From Geoalkalibacter subterraneus (GTDB lineage: Bacteria > Desulfobacterota > Desulfuromonadia > Desulfuromonadales > Geoalkalibacteraceae): DNA of 64,000 bases. The stretch is from the NCBI RefSeq assembly GCF_000827125.1, contig NZ_CP010311.1, forward strand, positions 868,001-932,000. Reading direction: 5' to 3'. The translations under genes were made by a program, and so were the position numbers. Below the pieces are notes generated by a model. It was not told the DNA's origin, made no database searches, and saw only the letters and a program-made list of their open reading frames with translations. This document shows positions 34,600 through 45,261 of the stretch, piece by piece. Each line of letters opens with the position of its first letter. Position 1 is the stretch's first letter.

Positions 34600-34641
34600 C
34601 CCGTCCGGCGGCTCCTGCCCTTCCGTTGGACGGGTTTTTTT
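34600..34641 (+). terminator. Rho-independent terminator after the secreted-protein gene
   Basis: Arms CCCGTCC (34600-34606) and GGACGGG (34628-34634) are followed by seven T. It lies just upstream of the ribosome site of the next gene, so read-through would be limited. Confidence 0.7.
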
Positions 34642-34659
34642 CGCGATGGAGACCTCATT

Positions 34660-35367
34660 ATGATTCGTAAAGTCGTGATTGGATCCGTGTCTGTCCTTCT
34701 GTTGCTGCCGTCCGGCGGTCTGGCTGAAACCCGATATGTCAGTGATCAGTTGGTGATCACATTGCGGGAAGCTGCACGGGATTCTGCGCCGATGATCAAG
34801 ACTCTGCGTACCGATACCGCCGTAGAGATTCTTGGAGAGCAGGGGGCGTTTTTTCGTGTCCGTGAGCCGGGAGGCAAGGAAGGCTACGTGCTTAAGCAGT
34901 ATATCAGCCCTCAACTGCCGAAGCCCCGCCAGATCGATCATCTGAAGAAAGAAAACGCGTCCCTGGATGGCATGCTGAAAAAATGCCGGGAAGAGCTTTC
35001 AGGCCTTCACGACACATCAAAAGATGTACGTGCCCAGGACAGGGAGCGGATTGCCGAGTTGGAGGCCCTGATTGCTGATCTGGAACAGGAAAAACAGACC
35101 CGCATGGAGAACTACGATGTCATCCGTGAAAAATATGAAAAGCTCAAAGCCCAATCGGAAAACGTCGTTCAGTTGGCTGAGGAGAATAAGCAGCTGCATA
35201 CCGACCAATCCCGTTTGAGTGAGGAGAATGTCCGTTTGGCCGAGCAGAATCAGAAGCTGATGATGAAAGGAATCATTCAATGGTTTCTTGCCGGGGGCGG
35301 GGTCTTTTTTATCGGCTGGCTCAGCGGGAAGTTTTCCCGGCGGAAAAAGTCCTCATTCATGGGTTGA
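34660..35367 (+). CDS. TIGR04211-type SH3 domain protein (YgiM-like)
   Basis: 235 residues. Signal peptide, then a bacterial SH3 domain at ~24-85 (ETRYVSDQLVITLREA, then AVEILGEQGAFFRVREPGG), a long coiled coil (~90-205), and one C-terminal membrane segment (GIIQWFLAGGGVFFIGWLSG) with a basic end. This is the YgiM layout: the SH3 domain in the periplasm, anchored at its C-terminus in the inner membrane. The function is unknown, possibly cell-wall related. GGAG lies 9 bases before the ATG. It is separated from the preceding gene by a terminator. Confidence 0.88.
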   Translation: MIRKVVIGSVSVLLLLPSGGLAETRYVSDQLVITLREAARDSAPMIKTLRTDTAVEILGEQGAFFRVREPGGKEGYVLKQYISPQLPKPRQIDHLKKENASLDGMLKKCREELSGLHDTSKDVRAQDRERIAELEALIADLEQEKQTRMENYDVIREKYEKLKAQSENVVQLAEENKQLHTDQSRLSEENVRLAEQNQKLMMKGIIQWFLAGGGVFFIGWLSGKFSRRKKSSFMG

Positions 35368-35461
35368 ACCACTGAAAGTATGAAAAACTGGTAAATATTT
35401 TTTCAGCTTTTCAGCATGGGGACCTAACCTCGATATTTCAACCAGATGAAAATATAAAAAA

Positions 35462-35489
35462 ATGGGCGGCCATAAAAGGCCGCCCTCAT
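35462..35489 (-). terminator. Terminator of the frdCAB operon
   Basis: The stem GGGCGGCC/GGCCGCCC with flanking ATG/CAT pairs and a 6-base loop is followed on the minus strand by a T-rich run (ATTTTTTTATATTTT). It lies 36 bases past the frdB stop. Confidence 0.88.
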
Positions 35490-35524
35490 TGAAGTGGAAT
35501 TTATAGTGATTTGAGTGACGCTTA

Positions 35525-36303
35525 TCAGGCTTCTTTGGGCAGCGCCTTGAGCAGTTCGCGGTTCATGCGGGCGATGAAGGAGACGCTGATCCCCTTCGGG
35601 CATGCCGCTTCGCACTCGTAGTGGTTGGTGCAGTTGCCAAAGCCTTCGCCATCCATCGCTTCGACCATGGCCCGGACACGGCGTGCCGCCTCCACCCGGC
35701 CCTGGGGCAGCAGCGCGAGCTGCGAAACCTTGGCCGAGGTGAACAGCATGGCAGACGCATTGGGGCAGGCTGCCACACAGGCACCGCAACCGATGCAGGC
35801 TGCTGCATCCATGGCTGCGTCGGCATCAGGCTTGGGAATGACCGTTGCGTTTGAATCGGGCACCCCGCCATTGTGGGTGGAACCGCCCGAGGGGCAGCCG
35901 CCGGTGTGGCAGCTCACATAGCCATAGGCCTGCATGATGCGGTCAAGGGCGTTGCGGTCGACCACCAGGTCCTTGACAATGGGGAACGCCTTGGAACGCC
36001 AGGGCTCAACGAAGACAGAATCGCCATCCTTGAAGCGCCGCATGTGCAACTGACATACGGTAATTTCGTCGTCAGGCCCATGTGCGATGCCGTTGATCAC
36101 CTGCGAGCACATGCCGCAGATTCCCTCGCGACAATCGTGATCAAAGGCGATGGGGTCTATCCCCTTTTTGATCAGATCCTCGTTGACTTCGTCGAGCATT
36201 TCGAGGAAAGACGAATCGGGGCTGACATCCTTGGCTTCGTACTTTTCCAGTTTGCCTTTGTCGTTGGGCCCCTTCTGCCGCCAAACGTACAGTGTGAGAT
36301 TCA

Positions 36304-36304
<1 letters not shown>
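35525..36304 (-). CDS. frdB: Fumarate reductase/succinate dehydrogenase iron-sulfur subunit
   Basis: 259 residues. Three clusters are visible: [2Fe-2S] in [19 protein letters not shown], [4Fe-4S] in [15 protein letters not shown], and [3Fe-4S] in [17 protein letters not shown]. The subunit passes electrons between FAD and the haem b subunit. In Geobacter sulfurreducens the equivalent FrdCAB works both as fumarate reductase and succinate dehydrogenase. Its start codon overlaps the frdA stop (TAATG). A terminator follows. Confidence 0.95.
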
Positions 36305-38220
<1,916 letters not shown>

Positions 38221-38231
38221 GATAGTTCCCC

Positions 38232-38903
38232 CTAAAGTTTAACGATGCCTACGAGAATGGAGATCGGAATGGAGACATAACCGACCATCAGCACGATTGC
38301 AATCCACTTGCCGACAGTTTCGATCGTCGGCAGCGTACGGGCGTTGTTGAGGCCCGAGGATTGGAACATGCTGCCGATGCCGTGGCTGAGATGCAGCAGC
38401 AGAAAAACCATGGCAATGACATAGGTCAGTGCGATGAAGAATTTCTGGAAGCTCAGCACCACCATGGAGTAGACGTCCATGCGTCCGGCGGCGTCGACAA
38501 GATTGGAAATGTCGGGATTCGTGACACGCACCGTGAAGTGGAACAGGTGGTAGATAACGAAGATCAACAGCACGATACCGGTGTAGATCATGATCTGTGC
38601 CGCATAGCTGGTGCGCAGGTTTTTCTTCTGGGCATATTCAACCGGGCGGGCCATCTTGTTCTCAAGCGTCAGCTTGATGCCCAGCCAGATATGAACCAGA
38701 AAAACACCCAGCATCACCAGGCGGAACAGCCAGACCACCGGCCCTAAGGAGTGGAGCTTTGCCGCATAGGCGTTGATGCCGTCGGGACCAACAAAGACCG
38801 AGCTGTTCCCGATGAGGTGGACGATGACGAACATAACCAGGATCAAACCTGTTGTCGCCATGAGGACTTTCTTACCCACCGAGGATCCAAATAACATTTG
38901 CAT
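38232..38903 (-). CDS. frdC: Fumarate reductase/succinate dehydrogenase cytochrome b subunit
   Basis: About 223 residues with five membrane segments. The type-B layout shows conserved His for two haems b in [28 protein letters not shown], and [13 protein letters not shown]. It anchors the complex and exchanges electrons with menaquinone. Several ATG codons lie close together (38912, 38909, 38903, 38897). I chose 38903 because AGGGG sits 9 bases before it; the true start could be any of them. Confidence 0.92.
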   Translation of the reverse strand: MQMLFGSSVGKKVLMATTGLILVMFVIVHLIGNSSVFVGPDGINAYAAKLHSLGPVVWLFRLVMLGVFLVHIWLGIKLTLENKMARPVEYAQKKNLRTSYAAQIMIYTGIVLLIFVIYHLFHFTVRVTNPDISNLVDAAGRMDVYSMVVLSFQKFFIALTYVIAMVFLLLHLSHGIGSMFQSSGLNNARTLPTIETVGKWIAIVLMVGYVSIPISILVGIVKL

Positions 38904-39207
38904 ACCCATCATCCCCTGGAAAAGATTGTTTGACTCACCTGCCCGACCTCATGCCGGGAGGCACTCTCTCCGATATTTATCTATTGAAGCAAAACCGGAT
39001 TGCTCCGGTGGCGAAAAACCGACTCAGATCGGCGGAGCGCGTCCGCAGACCATGCATCTGTTCATGCCGACATTCATGGAACGAAGTCTTCCATTGACAA
39101 TGTGTTGGGAAAAAGGGACAAAGAAGTCGCGACCCAGCAGGATGCAAGCTCTTTCATCTCCTTAATATAACATAATAAAAATGCTTCTATTGCAGATGGA
39201 ATTTGTA

Positions 39208-39223
39208 GATTGTATACACAATC
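39208..39223. promoter_or_regulatory. Candidate operator in the frd leader
   Basis: GATTGTATACACAATC is a 16-base near-perfect palindrome with ATTGT/ACAAT arms. Such sequences are typical of GntR/FCD-type regulators. It lies ~300 bases before frdC, just downstream of the candidate promoter. Confidence 0.45.
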
Positions 39224-39229
39224 CATACT

Positions 39230-39258
39230 CTTCTAGCAGTCCATGACAAAAATGTCAA
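39230..39258 (-). promoter_or_regulatory. Candidate sigma-70 promoter for frdCAB
   Basis: On the minus strand: a perfect TTGACA (39258-39253), a 17-base spacer, and a weak TAGAAG (39235-39230). Confidence 0.4.
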
Positions 39259-39535
39259 TTTTTACTTTCATGACAATGGCAAAGAAATCGTCTGGTTTGG
39301 AACGGCGTTTGAATCTTGACCCTGTGGGTCGGAATAGTTTTTGAGATCAAGGATGACGCACTGGCAAAAATTGAGAGGATGGTTAAGCAAAAATTTTGTC
39401 CTGCAAGGCCTGGTGGTTTTTCAGGGGCGAAGGCATACATCAGGTATGTCGAGATTCTGAAAAAACGCCGTAACGCCGTAGGGCGGGATTTTTGCGACGC
39501 CATCAAGGATAACTTTTATCTGAAAAGGGGACATT

Positions 39536-39856
39536 ATGGATTGGCGCAGACTTGTTGCCGGTTTGAGCTTGTGCCTGCTCGTTGTCGGGTGCGGTGCGGG
39601 GCTCGGCGCCCGGACGAACGAGCTGATTGAGCGCGACTACCTGACGATGACGGATACAGAACTGTTAGGGTATTATCAGCGGCTCAGCGATCAGTTGGCG
39701 CGAGAATCCCGCGCCAGCCGGACCAAGGGGTCCACCCCTTTTGGCGGCCCTTCTCTTGAGGCCGGTCCCCGGGAGAGTGATGGGCGCATTGAGCTTCTGC
39801 GCAGCCGGTGGAATGAAGTTCGCTCGCTGCTTTACGAGCGCGAACTGCTGCCCTGA
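39536..39856 (+). CDS. Small lipoprotein of unknown function
   Basis: 106 residues. Signal peptide with lipobox LLVVGC (Cys 19). The mature part is short, helical and charged (DTELLGYYQRLSDQLARESR, RIELLRSRWNEVRSLLYERE). AGGGG lies 5 bases before the ATG. No known domain is recognised. It stands alone, convergent with the DUF748 gene. Confidence 0.75.
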   Translation: MDWRRLVAGLSLCLLVVGCGAGLGARTNELIERDYLTMTDTELLGYYQRLSDQLARESRASRTKGSTPFGGPSLEAGPRESDGRIELLRSRWNEVRSLLYERELLP

Positions 39857-39904
39857 TGTTTCCGACGCTCCATAGTGCCAGTCTGAAGGCATGAGGGGGC
39901 AGGG

Positions 39905-42835
39905 TCAGATACCCAGTTCAACCCGCGGTTGTGCCTGTTGCTGTGACTGATAGTCGGGACTGCAGGTCAGGATTCTGTCTTCAGCGATCCCTGCTTCAAT
40001 GAGGCTGGTTTGTACAGTGCCGGCTCGCTGCCGGGCCAGTTCATACATCGCCTGCTTTTCCTCCTCGCTGGCAGGTGGCGAAGGTTCAGGCTTTGATTCT
40101 CCGGTGGACGCAGCGCCCTCGTCCTTTTTGTTGTCCTGTGATTCGGCGCGCTCGGCACGCAGTACTTCGAGGTCGGGTGGCGCCGCAATGCCGCATACCA
40201 CCAATCTGGCATCCGGACGGTCCTGAAGCAGCTGGGCCATCTCCTTCAACTTCTGCTGTTGCTGCTCCGTCGGGTTGTATTCCCCCGGGCCAAACAGCAT
40301 GGGATCAAAACGCAGGGTCGTTGCCATATCATAGAGTTTCCCCACTGCCCAGATTGCGCCGGCAGGCAACGCGGCGCCGGTCAGCAGCGATGCGCCCAGC
40401 GGGGCATAGTAGCTGACCATCCCCTTTTTCAACGTCTGAAAGACTGCCGTGCGCACCACCTTGCCGATCCGAAAGGCCGGGTCGTTGAAATCCCCCTGAA
40501 TCGGGATGTCGAGGTGGATGGTGCCGTCACTGTCGCGCACCAGGTTGAGGGCCGTCCCGAGGGGCACGCCAAGCTCGCCGCTGGCTTCGGTCTGGTCTTC
40601 TTCGCGCACTGCCTCAACTTCCAGTTGGGCGAAAACCAGATCAAGATTTGAATCGAGCAGGTCGTTCTCGACCTGGCCGTTGATTTCGCCGTCAAGCCGA
40701 CCGCTTTTAAAGCGATAGCCGATGGCCTTGCGCAGGTAGCCGTCCACGGCGGAGAGATTGATGTTCCTGAGCTTTAGAAGCAGATCGCTTGAGAACTGGT
40801 CGCCAAAGGGGTTCAGGCTCCCGTCGAGATTCAGAATGCCATGCTCACCGACATGACTCTTAGCCGTGATGCGGGTGTCTTGCCCAGGCTTGCTGTTGTC
40901 GATGCCGGTCGCTTCCAGCGAGAGGTCGGAGAGGGTCTGATGCACCTCGGGCGTGACGCTGCGGTCGATGAAATCGATGCGATTGTCTCCGGCCAGCAGG
41001 AAGCGCTGCAGCGAAAATTCAAAATGGGATTCTGAATCCGTTTCGGCATCGGCGGACGGCTTTTCCTGTACGCCGGTATCCGGGCCATCCTCCCGGGCTG
41101 AAGGGGCAAGCGCCTGCACGGCTTCAATCCGGCCATCCTTGTCGCGCAACACCCAGGCATTGAGATCCTCGATCTGCAATTCCTTTGTGCGCAACGCCTT
41201 CAGCTCTTTGAGGGACGCCTGGGTCAGCTCAATTCGCCCCGAGCTTAAAACAGCATCAGGGGCGTGGGTGGAGAGAGTCTCCCTGTTTTTACGCTCGACA
41301 GCCCGCAGGTTGTCAAGTCGAATTGATGCCGCGCCGATTGAGTTCATGCCGGCCATATCCAGATCCGTCACGGTGAAACGTTCCAGCTGCAGCAGCTTGC
41401 TCTCCTGGCGCAGATTTGAGATGTCAAGCCCTTCCAGGGACAAGGTCGCGGCGAGGCCAAGCTGTTCGGCAGGGGCCCCTTCTGCGGGGACTTCCACTTT
41501 GATGTCGGCGGTGAATTTTTGTTGCGCGATCCCATATCCGGCTTCAATCAGGTCAAGAGCAAGATCCGGAACCGCCAGTGTCCCTTGCGCCTCAATGGCT
41601 GGTTGCGGTTTCCGGGTGCTGTGCTCCAGGGCGACATTGCCTTCCCAGGTCAGGCTGCCGCGTTTCAGGGAAACCTGCAAATCGCGGTAATTCAGGCCGG
41701 CGAGGTGAAGGCTGCCGTCAAGAGATGCTTCAAGGGCTTCCTGATTTTTTTGCTGTGCGCAGATGCGCTGGGTCAGCTCCATATCCCCGCCTGCACTGCG
41801 TTCCGTCACATCGTCGGTCCACTGCAGGGATTCGGACAGTAGATGCAGGTCGCCATCGACGCTCCACTCCGGCGGAGCTTCCTCCGGCAGAAGCCGCACC
41901 TTTGTCTTCCCGTCCCAGGTCAATTCGAGGTGGCCTATTCCTGCTTGTGAATGGTCCAGGGATGCCGAATCCAGACCGATTGATCCCTCCACCGAGAAAC
42001 CTGGCAAGGAGGTTTCCTGGTCCGTCTTCATTGCGATCTGCAGGTCCGTATCGAAATTGCCGCTCAGCTGCGAGACTGAATGTTCTTCCAGCAGCGGCTG
42101 CAGCCAGCCGATGGGCAGCTGGTCGATGCGCAGACGGGCGGAAGCTTCCGGGTGAGAGGACAGCGGACGTGTCTCGCCTTCCAATCGTATGCGTCCCTGG
42201 TTGACGGTCAGATCCAGATCGAACGGGGTCGCCTGTTCAGGGCTCCAGGTTTCAAATGAGCCGAGCCGGGCGTTGGCAACCCGGGCGTTGACAACGATCT
42301 TTGGATCGCGATAGTGGATGCGGACATTCTCAAGGGCCACCTGCCCGATTCCAAACCCCCAGGGTTCTTTCCCGTCGGCCTTGTCCTCGTCTTCTTCGGG
42401 CTTTTTTCCGGACTCTGATTCTGAAGGGAGATTCAACTCTCCAATGGTCCAGCTACCGTTATCGTCTCGTTGAAGGTGCAGATCCACATCACGCAGGGCG
42501 ATCTCGGGAATATAGATGTTTTTCTGCCACAGGGGGAACCAGTCGATTTGAGCCTGGATCTGGACCGCCGCCAGCCTCTGTTGCTCCGACTGAACATTGC
42601 CGCGGAATGCTTTGATCACCAGAACCCCGGTAAATGGATTGAAATCCACATCCTTGACCTGGGCATTGGGCGCGCCCTGATCGGACAGGGCCTTTTCAAT
42701 CCCCCAGCGGATCGCAAATGGCGTAGCCGCCAGCAGAATGATCGTTGCGATCACAAGTCCTGCAAGGATCCACCAGAGACGGCGGCGGCGTTTTAAAGGC
42801 GGGGAAGATTCTTCCTGTGGCTTGGGTTCAGTCAT
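39905..42835 (-). CDS. DUF748/AsmA-like envelope protein
   Basis: 976 residues. A single N-terminal membrane anchor (LWWILAGLVIATIILLAATP) is followed by a long beta-rich periplasmic repeat region of the DUF748/AsmA superfamily (AQIDWFPLWQKNIYIPEIAL, VNARVANARLGSFETW, GILNLDGSLNPFGDQFS). A linker with acidic low-complexity sequence precedes an OmpA-like alpha/beta end piece (RLVVCGIAAPPDLEVLRAER, RAGTVQTSLIEAGIAEDRIL). AsmA-like proteins bridge the two membranes and are thought to carry phospholipids or help outer-membrane assembly. It follows the lipoprotein, GAF and sensor genes on the same strand. Confidence 0.85.
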   Translation of the reverse strand: MTEPKPQEESSPPLKRRRRLWWILAGLVIATIILLAATPFAIRWGIEKALSDQGAPNAQVKDVDFNPFTGVLVIKAFRGNVQSEQQRLAAVQIQAQIDWFPLWQKNIYIPEIALRDVDLHLQRDDNGSWTIGELNLPSESESGKKPEEDEDKADGKEPWGFGIGQVALENVRIHYRDPKIVVNARVANARLGSFETWSPEQATPFDLDLTVNQGRIRLEGETRPLSSHPEASARLRIDQLPIGWLQPLLEEHSVSQLSGNFDTDLQIAMKTDQETSLPGFSVEGSIGLDSASLDHSQAGIGHLELTWDGKTKVRLLPEEAPPEWSVDGDLHLLSESLQWTDDVTERSAGGDMELTQRICAQQKNQEALEASLDGSLHLAGLNYRDLQVSLKRGSLTWEGNVALEHSTRKPQPAIEAQGTLAVPDLALDLIEAGYGIAQQKFTADIKVEVPAEGAPAEQLGLAATLSLEGLDISNLRQESKLLQLERFTVTDLDMAGMNSIGAASIRLDNLRAVERKNRETLSTHAPDAVLSSGRIELTQASLKELKALRTKELQIEDLNAWVLRDKDGRIEAVQALAPSAREDGPDTGVQEKPSADAETDSESHFEFSLQRFLLAGDNRIDFIDRSVTPEVHQTLSDLSLEATGIDNSKPGQDTRITAKSHVGEHGILNLDGSLNPFGDQFSSDLLLKLRNINLSAVDGYLRKAIGYRFKSGRLDGEINGQVENDLLDSNLDLVFAQLEVEAVREEDQTEASGELGVPLGTALNLVRDSDGTIHLDIPIQGDFNDPAFRIGKVVRTAVFQTLKKGMVSYYAPLGASLLTGAALPAGAIWAVGKLYDMATTLRFDPMLFGPGEYNPTEQQQQKLKEMAQLLQDRPDARLVVCGIAAPPDLEVLRAERAESQDNKKDEGAASTGESKPEPSPPASEEEKQAMYELARQRAGTVQTSLIEAGIAEDRILTCSPDYQSQQQAQPRVELGI

Positions 42836-42883
42836 GGGTCTCTTATTCTGTGCCTGTTGCAGGAAATTTTACTGCGTGGCGGG

Positions 42884-43345
42884 TCAAACACGTCGTTTGC
42901 GGCCTCTCAGGCTGCGAAACGGCAGGCGCAATGAATTTACTATAACCAAAATCACCTGCCGTGCAACCACAAAGGAAGGCGGGGTGTGGGCGACCGACGA
43001 ATATCTCCTGACACAGGTTTCCGACCCGGATCTCCCCGTCGGTGCTGAGGCCCTGATCTTGTTCCGGCCGTCGAAAAAAAAAGAGAACCTGCCCTCATTG
43101 ACGGTTGTCGTAATGCAGGTGCCTTTTCCGGTATCCCAGCACTGGTGAATCGTTTTTTCTTCGTTGCCGATTTTTTCTCGAATCTCAACGCGTGCCCCGG
43201 CGATGGGGCCGTCGACAACAATTCCCGATATGTTCAAGGTGTCGGCGGGTGTCGGTTGACGTACTTCGCTGCTGCTCCCGCCACCGCAGGCAGCAAGGCT
43301 GAGCGCTGCGATAAAAAGAAGGATCCGTGCGATGTGAAGCGGCAT
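42884..43345 (-). CDS. Lipoprotein, probably C-terminally truncated
   Basis: 153 residues as read. Lipobox LSLAAC (Cys 20), then a carboxypeptidase-regulatory-like start (TLNISGIVVDGPIAGARVEI, ending around VNEGRFSFFFDGR). After this point (residue ~90) the composition becomes Arg-rich and loses beta character, ending RLPFRSLRGRKRRV. The change occurs at a run of nine A on the plus strand (43074-43082), so a frameshift or truncated relic is likely. Relatives with this start are much longer. GGAG lies 11 bases before the ATG. It is 25 bases after the GAF gene. Confidence 0.55.
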   Translation of the reverse strand: MPLHIARILLFIAALSLAACGGGSSSEVRQPTPADTLNISGIVVDGPIAGARVEIREKIGNEEKTIHQCWDTGKGTCITTTVNEGRFSFFFDGRNKIRASAPTGRSGSETCVRRYSSVAHTPPSFVVARQVILVIVNSLRLPFRSLRGRKRRV

Positions 43346-43370
43346 GGATTTTGGTTCTCCGGAAAGGGTT

Positions 43371-44129
43371 TCAGTCAGAGGATTTTTCAAGACGGCGGTC
43401 ATGCTTGGCCACCTTGCGCCCCAGAAGCGAAATCACTTCGGTTGCAGCCTTGATAATGGCCTCGTCGCTGAATCCCGCCTGGCTCATCTCCCGGTAGAAG
43501 GATTTGCCTACCATGCGCGCCAGTTTCCCGGGGTTTTGCGCTGTCTGGGCAAGAGATTCGCTCACATTGGCGCGGGTCTGCTGCATCAGGGCGTGCTGGG
43601 CGAAGCGTGACTTGAGGATGCTCTGCAGCTGGACGACCTGGATGGATTTCCCGACGACCAGCGCGATGCAGGTCAGAAGATAGAGGTCGCGTTCGGTGTA
43701 GCGCCTTTCATCGAGGGGGGAGTTGACATTGATCACGCCGAGTACTTTGCCTCCGATAAAAATCGGCGCCGACAGGAACCCCTTGCTGCTGCGATCGGGC
43801 CAGCGCGCCTTGGAGGCATAGGGGGATTTTTCGATGTCGGCCACCAGCAGCGCTTCGCCGGTGGCGGCCACATGCCCGGCGATGCCTTCCCTGTGGCGGG
43901 CATTTTCGCTGTAGGCGGCAGGCGGCAGGTAGCCGTGGCTGGCAAAAATCTTCATACGGGGATCGCGCGGGCTGTCCTCCCGGAGCAGCATGATGGAGCA
44001 GTTCTGCGAGGTCAGAAGGTCTGCTGCCATGGCCGCCGATTCATTGAGACTGTCTTCGAGGTTGTCCTGTTGTTCAAGAAAGGTGGAAAGCCCCACCAGG
44101 TGGACGAACGAGATATCCGTTTTTGTCAT
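43371..44129 (-). CDS. GAF-domain signalling protein
   Basis: 252 residues. A GAF domain occupies ~10-165 (AADLLTSQNCSIMLLRED, GIAGHVAATGEALLVADIEK, SAPIFIGGKVLGVINVNSP, FTERD-like YTERDLYLLTCIAL). A helical tail follows that could be an interaction region. There is no kinase, cyclase or other output domain, so it must signal through a partner. It lies 38 bases after the membrane-sensor gene, with which it is probably cotranscribed. Confidence 0.85.
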   Translation of the reverse strand: MTKTDISFVHLVGLSTFLEQQDNLEDSLNESAAMAADLLTSQNCSIMLLREDSPRDPRMKIFASHGYLPPAAYSENARHREGIAGHVAATGEALLVADIEKSPYASKARWPDRSSKGFLSAPIFIGGKVLGVINVNSPLDERRYTERDLYLLTCIALVVGKSIQVVQLQSILKSRFAQHALMQQTRANVSESLAQTAQNPGKLARMVGKSFYREMSQAGFSDEAIIKAATEVISLLGRKVAKHDRRLEKSSD

Positions 44130-44167
44130 AAGCCCTCGTCGCTGATGTCCCTGAACTCAATAGCCTC

Positions 44168-45079
44168 TCAGGTATGGTCTTTTTCGGTGAGCCCCAGTTC
44201 CGGATAGTGCTTTGCAACGCATTCCGGGCAGAAGCTGTGAGAAAATTCCGATTCGGAGTGGGAGCTGATATATTCCTCGAGCATTTCCCAGTTTCCGTTC
44301 TCATCGCGGATCTTCTTGCAGAACGAGCAGATCGGCAGCAACCCGCTGAGCACCTTGATCTGTTCTGTCTTGGAGTGAATGATGCCGGTGGCTTTGCGCA
44401 GCTGGGCGTAAATGATCAGGAAAATAAAGGCCAGAACCGCTGTGATGATGGCCAGGGAAAAGATGACGAAATGAATGACGTCATGCTGGTAGCGTGATAC
44501 GTCGAGATAAATTTCGTAGGCGCCGATCACTCTGCCGTTTTCATCGCTGATGGGAATATAGGTCTCTACAATATCCACATCAAAGCGCTGTTCGTCTTCG
44601 AGATCCCAGAACTCCCCCTCGGTTTCAAGCTGCGAATAAATTTCCCCTCCCAGCGCCTGTTCAAGCTTCTTGTTCTCAGAATCCAGTCGGCCGATGATGG
44701 CCCTCTCAGTGCTGTAGAGAATGGTTTTTCCCGCAGTGAATATTTTGATCTTGGGAACATCCAGTGCACGCAGGGTCTCCCGCAATCGACGGTCAAATTC
44801 CTGGAAATTTTCCGGATCCAGGCCCAGCCGTGCATTTCCTTGCGCATCTCGGTGAATCAGGTCCGATCTGCCCTGTTCGAGCAGGGCCTCGCTGATGCGC
44901 ACCGCGCTCGACTCCGCTTCGTTGTGAATGTAGTTTTTAAAAGCAAGAAAAATGCCGGTGCCGGAGAGGGTCAGGATCACGATGAAGGAAATCGAAGAGG
45001 AGAGCAGGAAAAACCTGCGAAGCCGACGATTGGGATCGTCTTCATGGGTATGCATGTGCGCGTGCTGAGGTTTTTGCAT
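44168..45079 (-). CDS. Two-span membrane sensor with C-terminal CxxC zinc-finger-like module
   Basis: 303 residues. Membrane segments at ~24-48 and ~205-228 enclose a ~155-residue periplasmic sensor (EFDRRLRETLRALDVPKIKI, IVETYIPISDENGRVIGAYE). The cytosolic end is a ~50-residue module with CSFCKKIRDENGNW and FCPECVAKHYPEL, two CxxC pairs that probably bind zinc. The same module ends many PAS/GAF sensor proteins, usually after other domains. Here it follows the second membrane segment almost directly and there is no enzymatic output. An N-terminal His-rich stretch (HAHMHTHED) is unusual. Confidence 0.8.
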   Translation of the reverse strand: MQKPQHAHMHTHEDDPNRRLRRFFLLSSSISFIVILTLSGTGIFLAFKNYIHNEAESSAVRISEALLEQGRSDLIHRDAQGNARLGLDPENFQEFDRRLRETLRALDVPKIKIFTAGKTILYSTERAIIGRLDSENKKLEQALGGEIYSQLETEGEFWDLEDEQRFDVDIVETYIPISDENGRVIGAYEIYLDVSRYQHDVIHFVIFSLAIITAVLAFIFLIIYAQLRKATGIIHSKTEQIKVLSGLLPICSFCKKIRDENGNWEMLEEYISSHSESEFSHSFCPECVAKHYPELGLTEKDHT

Positions 45080-45220
45080 GAATAACTCGCCTGTCTATGG
45101 TCGATAACAAAGAGAAGATCAAAGACCATAAGTGTAATTCACGTCAGGCGGGATGAAAAGTAAAAAACGGGTCTTTCAGGGGGGGGGGCTGTCGATGCGG
45201 TCAGCTGAAATGACAGACTA

Positions 45221-45255
45221 GAGGCCGCCGCGTTTGGAAAAAACGCGGCGGCCTC
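45221..45255. terminator. Perfect 15-bp hairpin after the DUF481 gene
   Basis: GAGGCCGCCGCGTTT and its exact inverse enclose a 5-base loop. It is 7 bases past the DUF481 stop. No clear T-run follows on the minus strand, so termination may rely on the strong stem or another factor. Confidence 0.55.
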
Positions 45256-45261
45256 TGGCTC

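Larger units (their letters stand above)
38913..39535. other. Intergenic region upstream of frdC
   Basis: About 620 bases. The frdC-proximal part is AT-rich and holds a candidate promoter and operator (listed separately). The rest, towards the lipoprotein gene, has a 104-residue plus-strand frame (39316-39630) without a ribosome site that overlaps the lipoprotein gene; I do not call it. Confidence 0.4.

Noticed and set aside
39316-39630. 104-residue frame before the small lipoprotein
   Set aside because: Starts at TTG without ribosome site and overlaps the lipoprotein gene, which has a good signal peptide and ribosome site.
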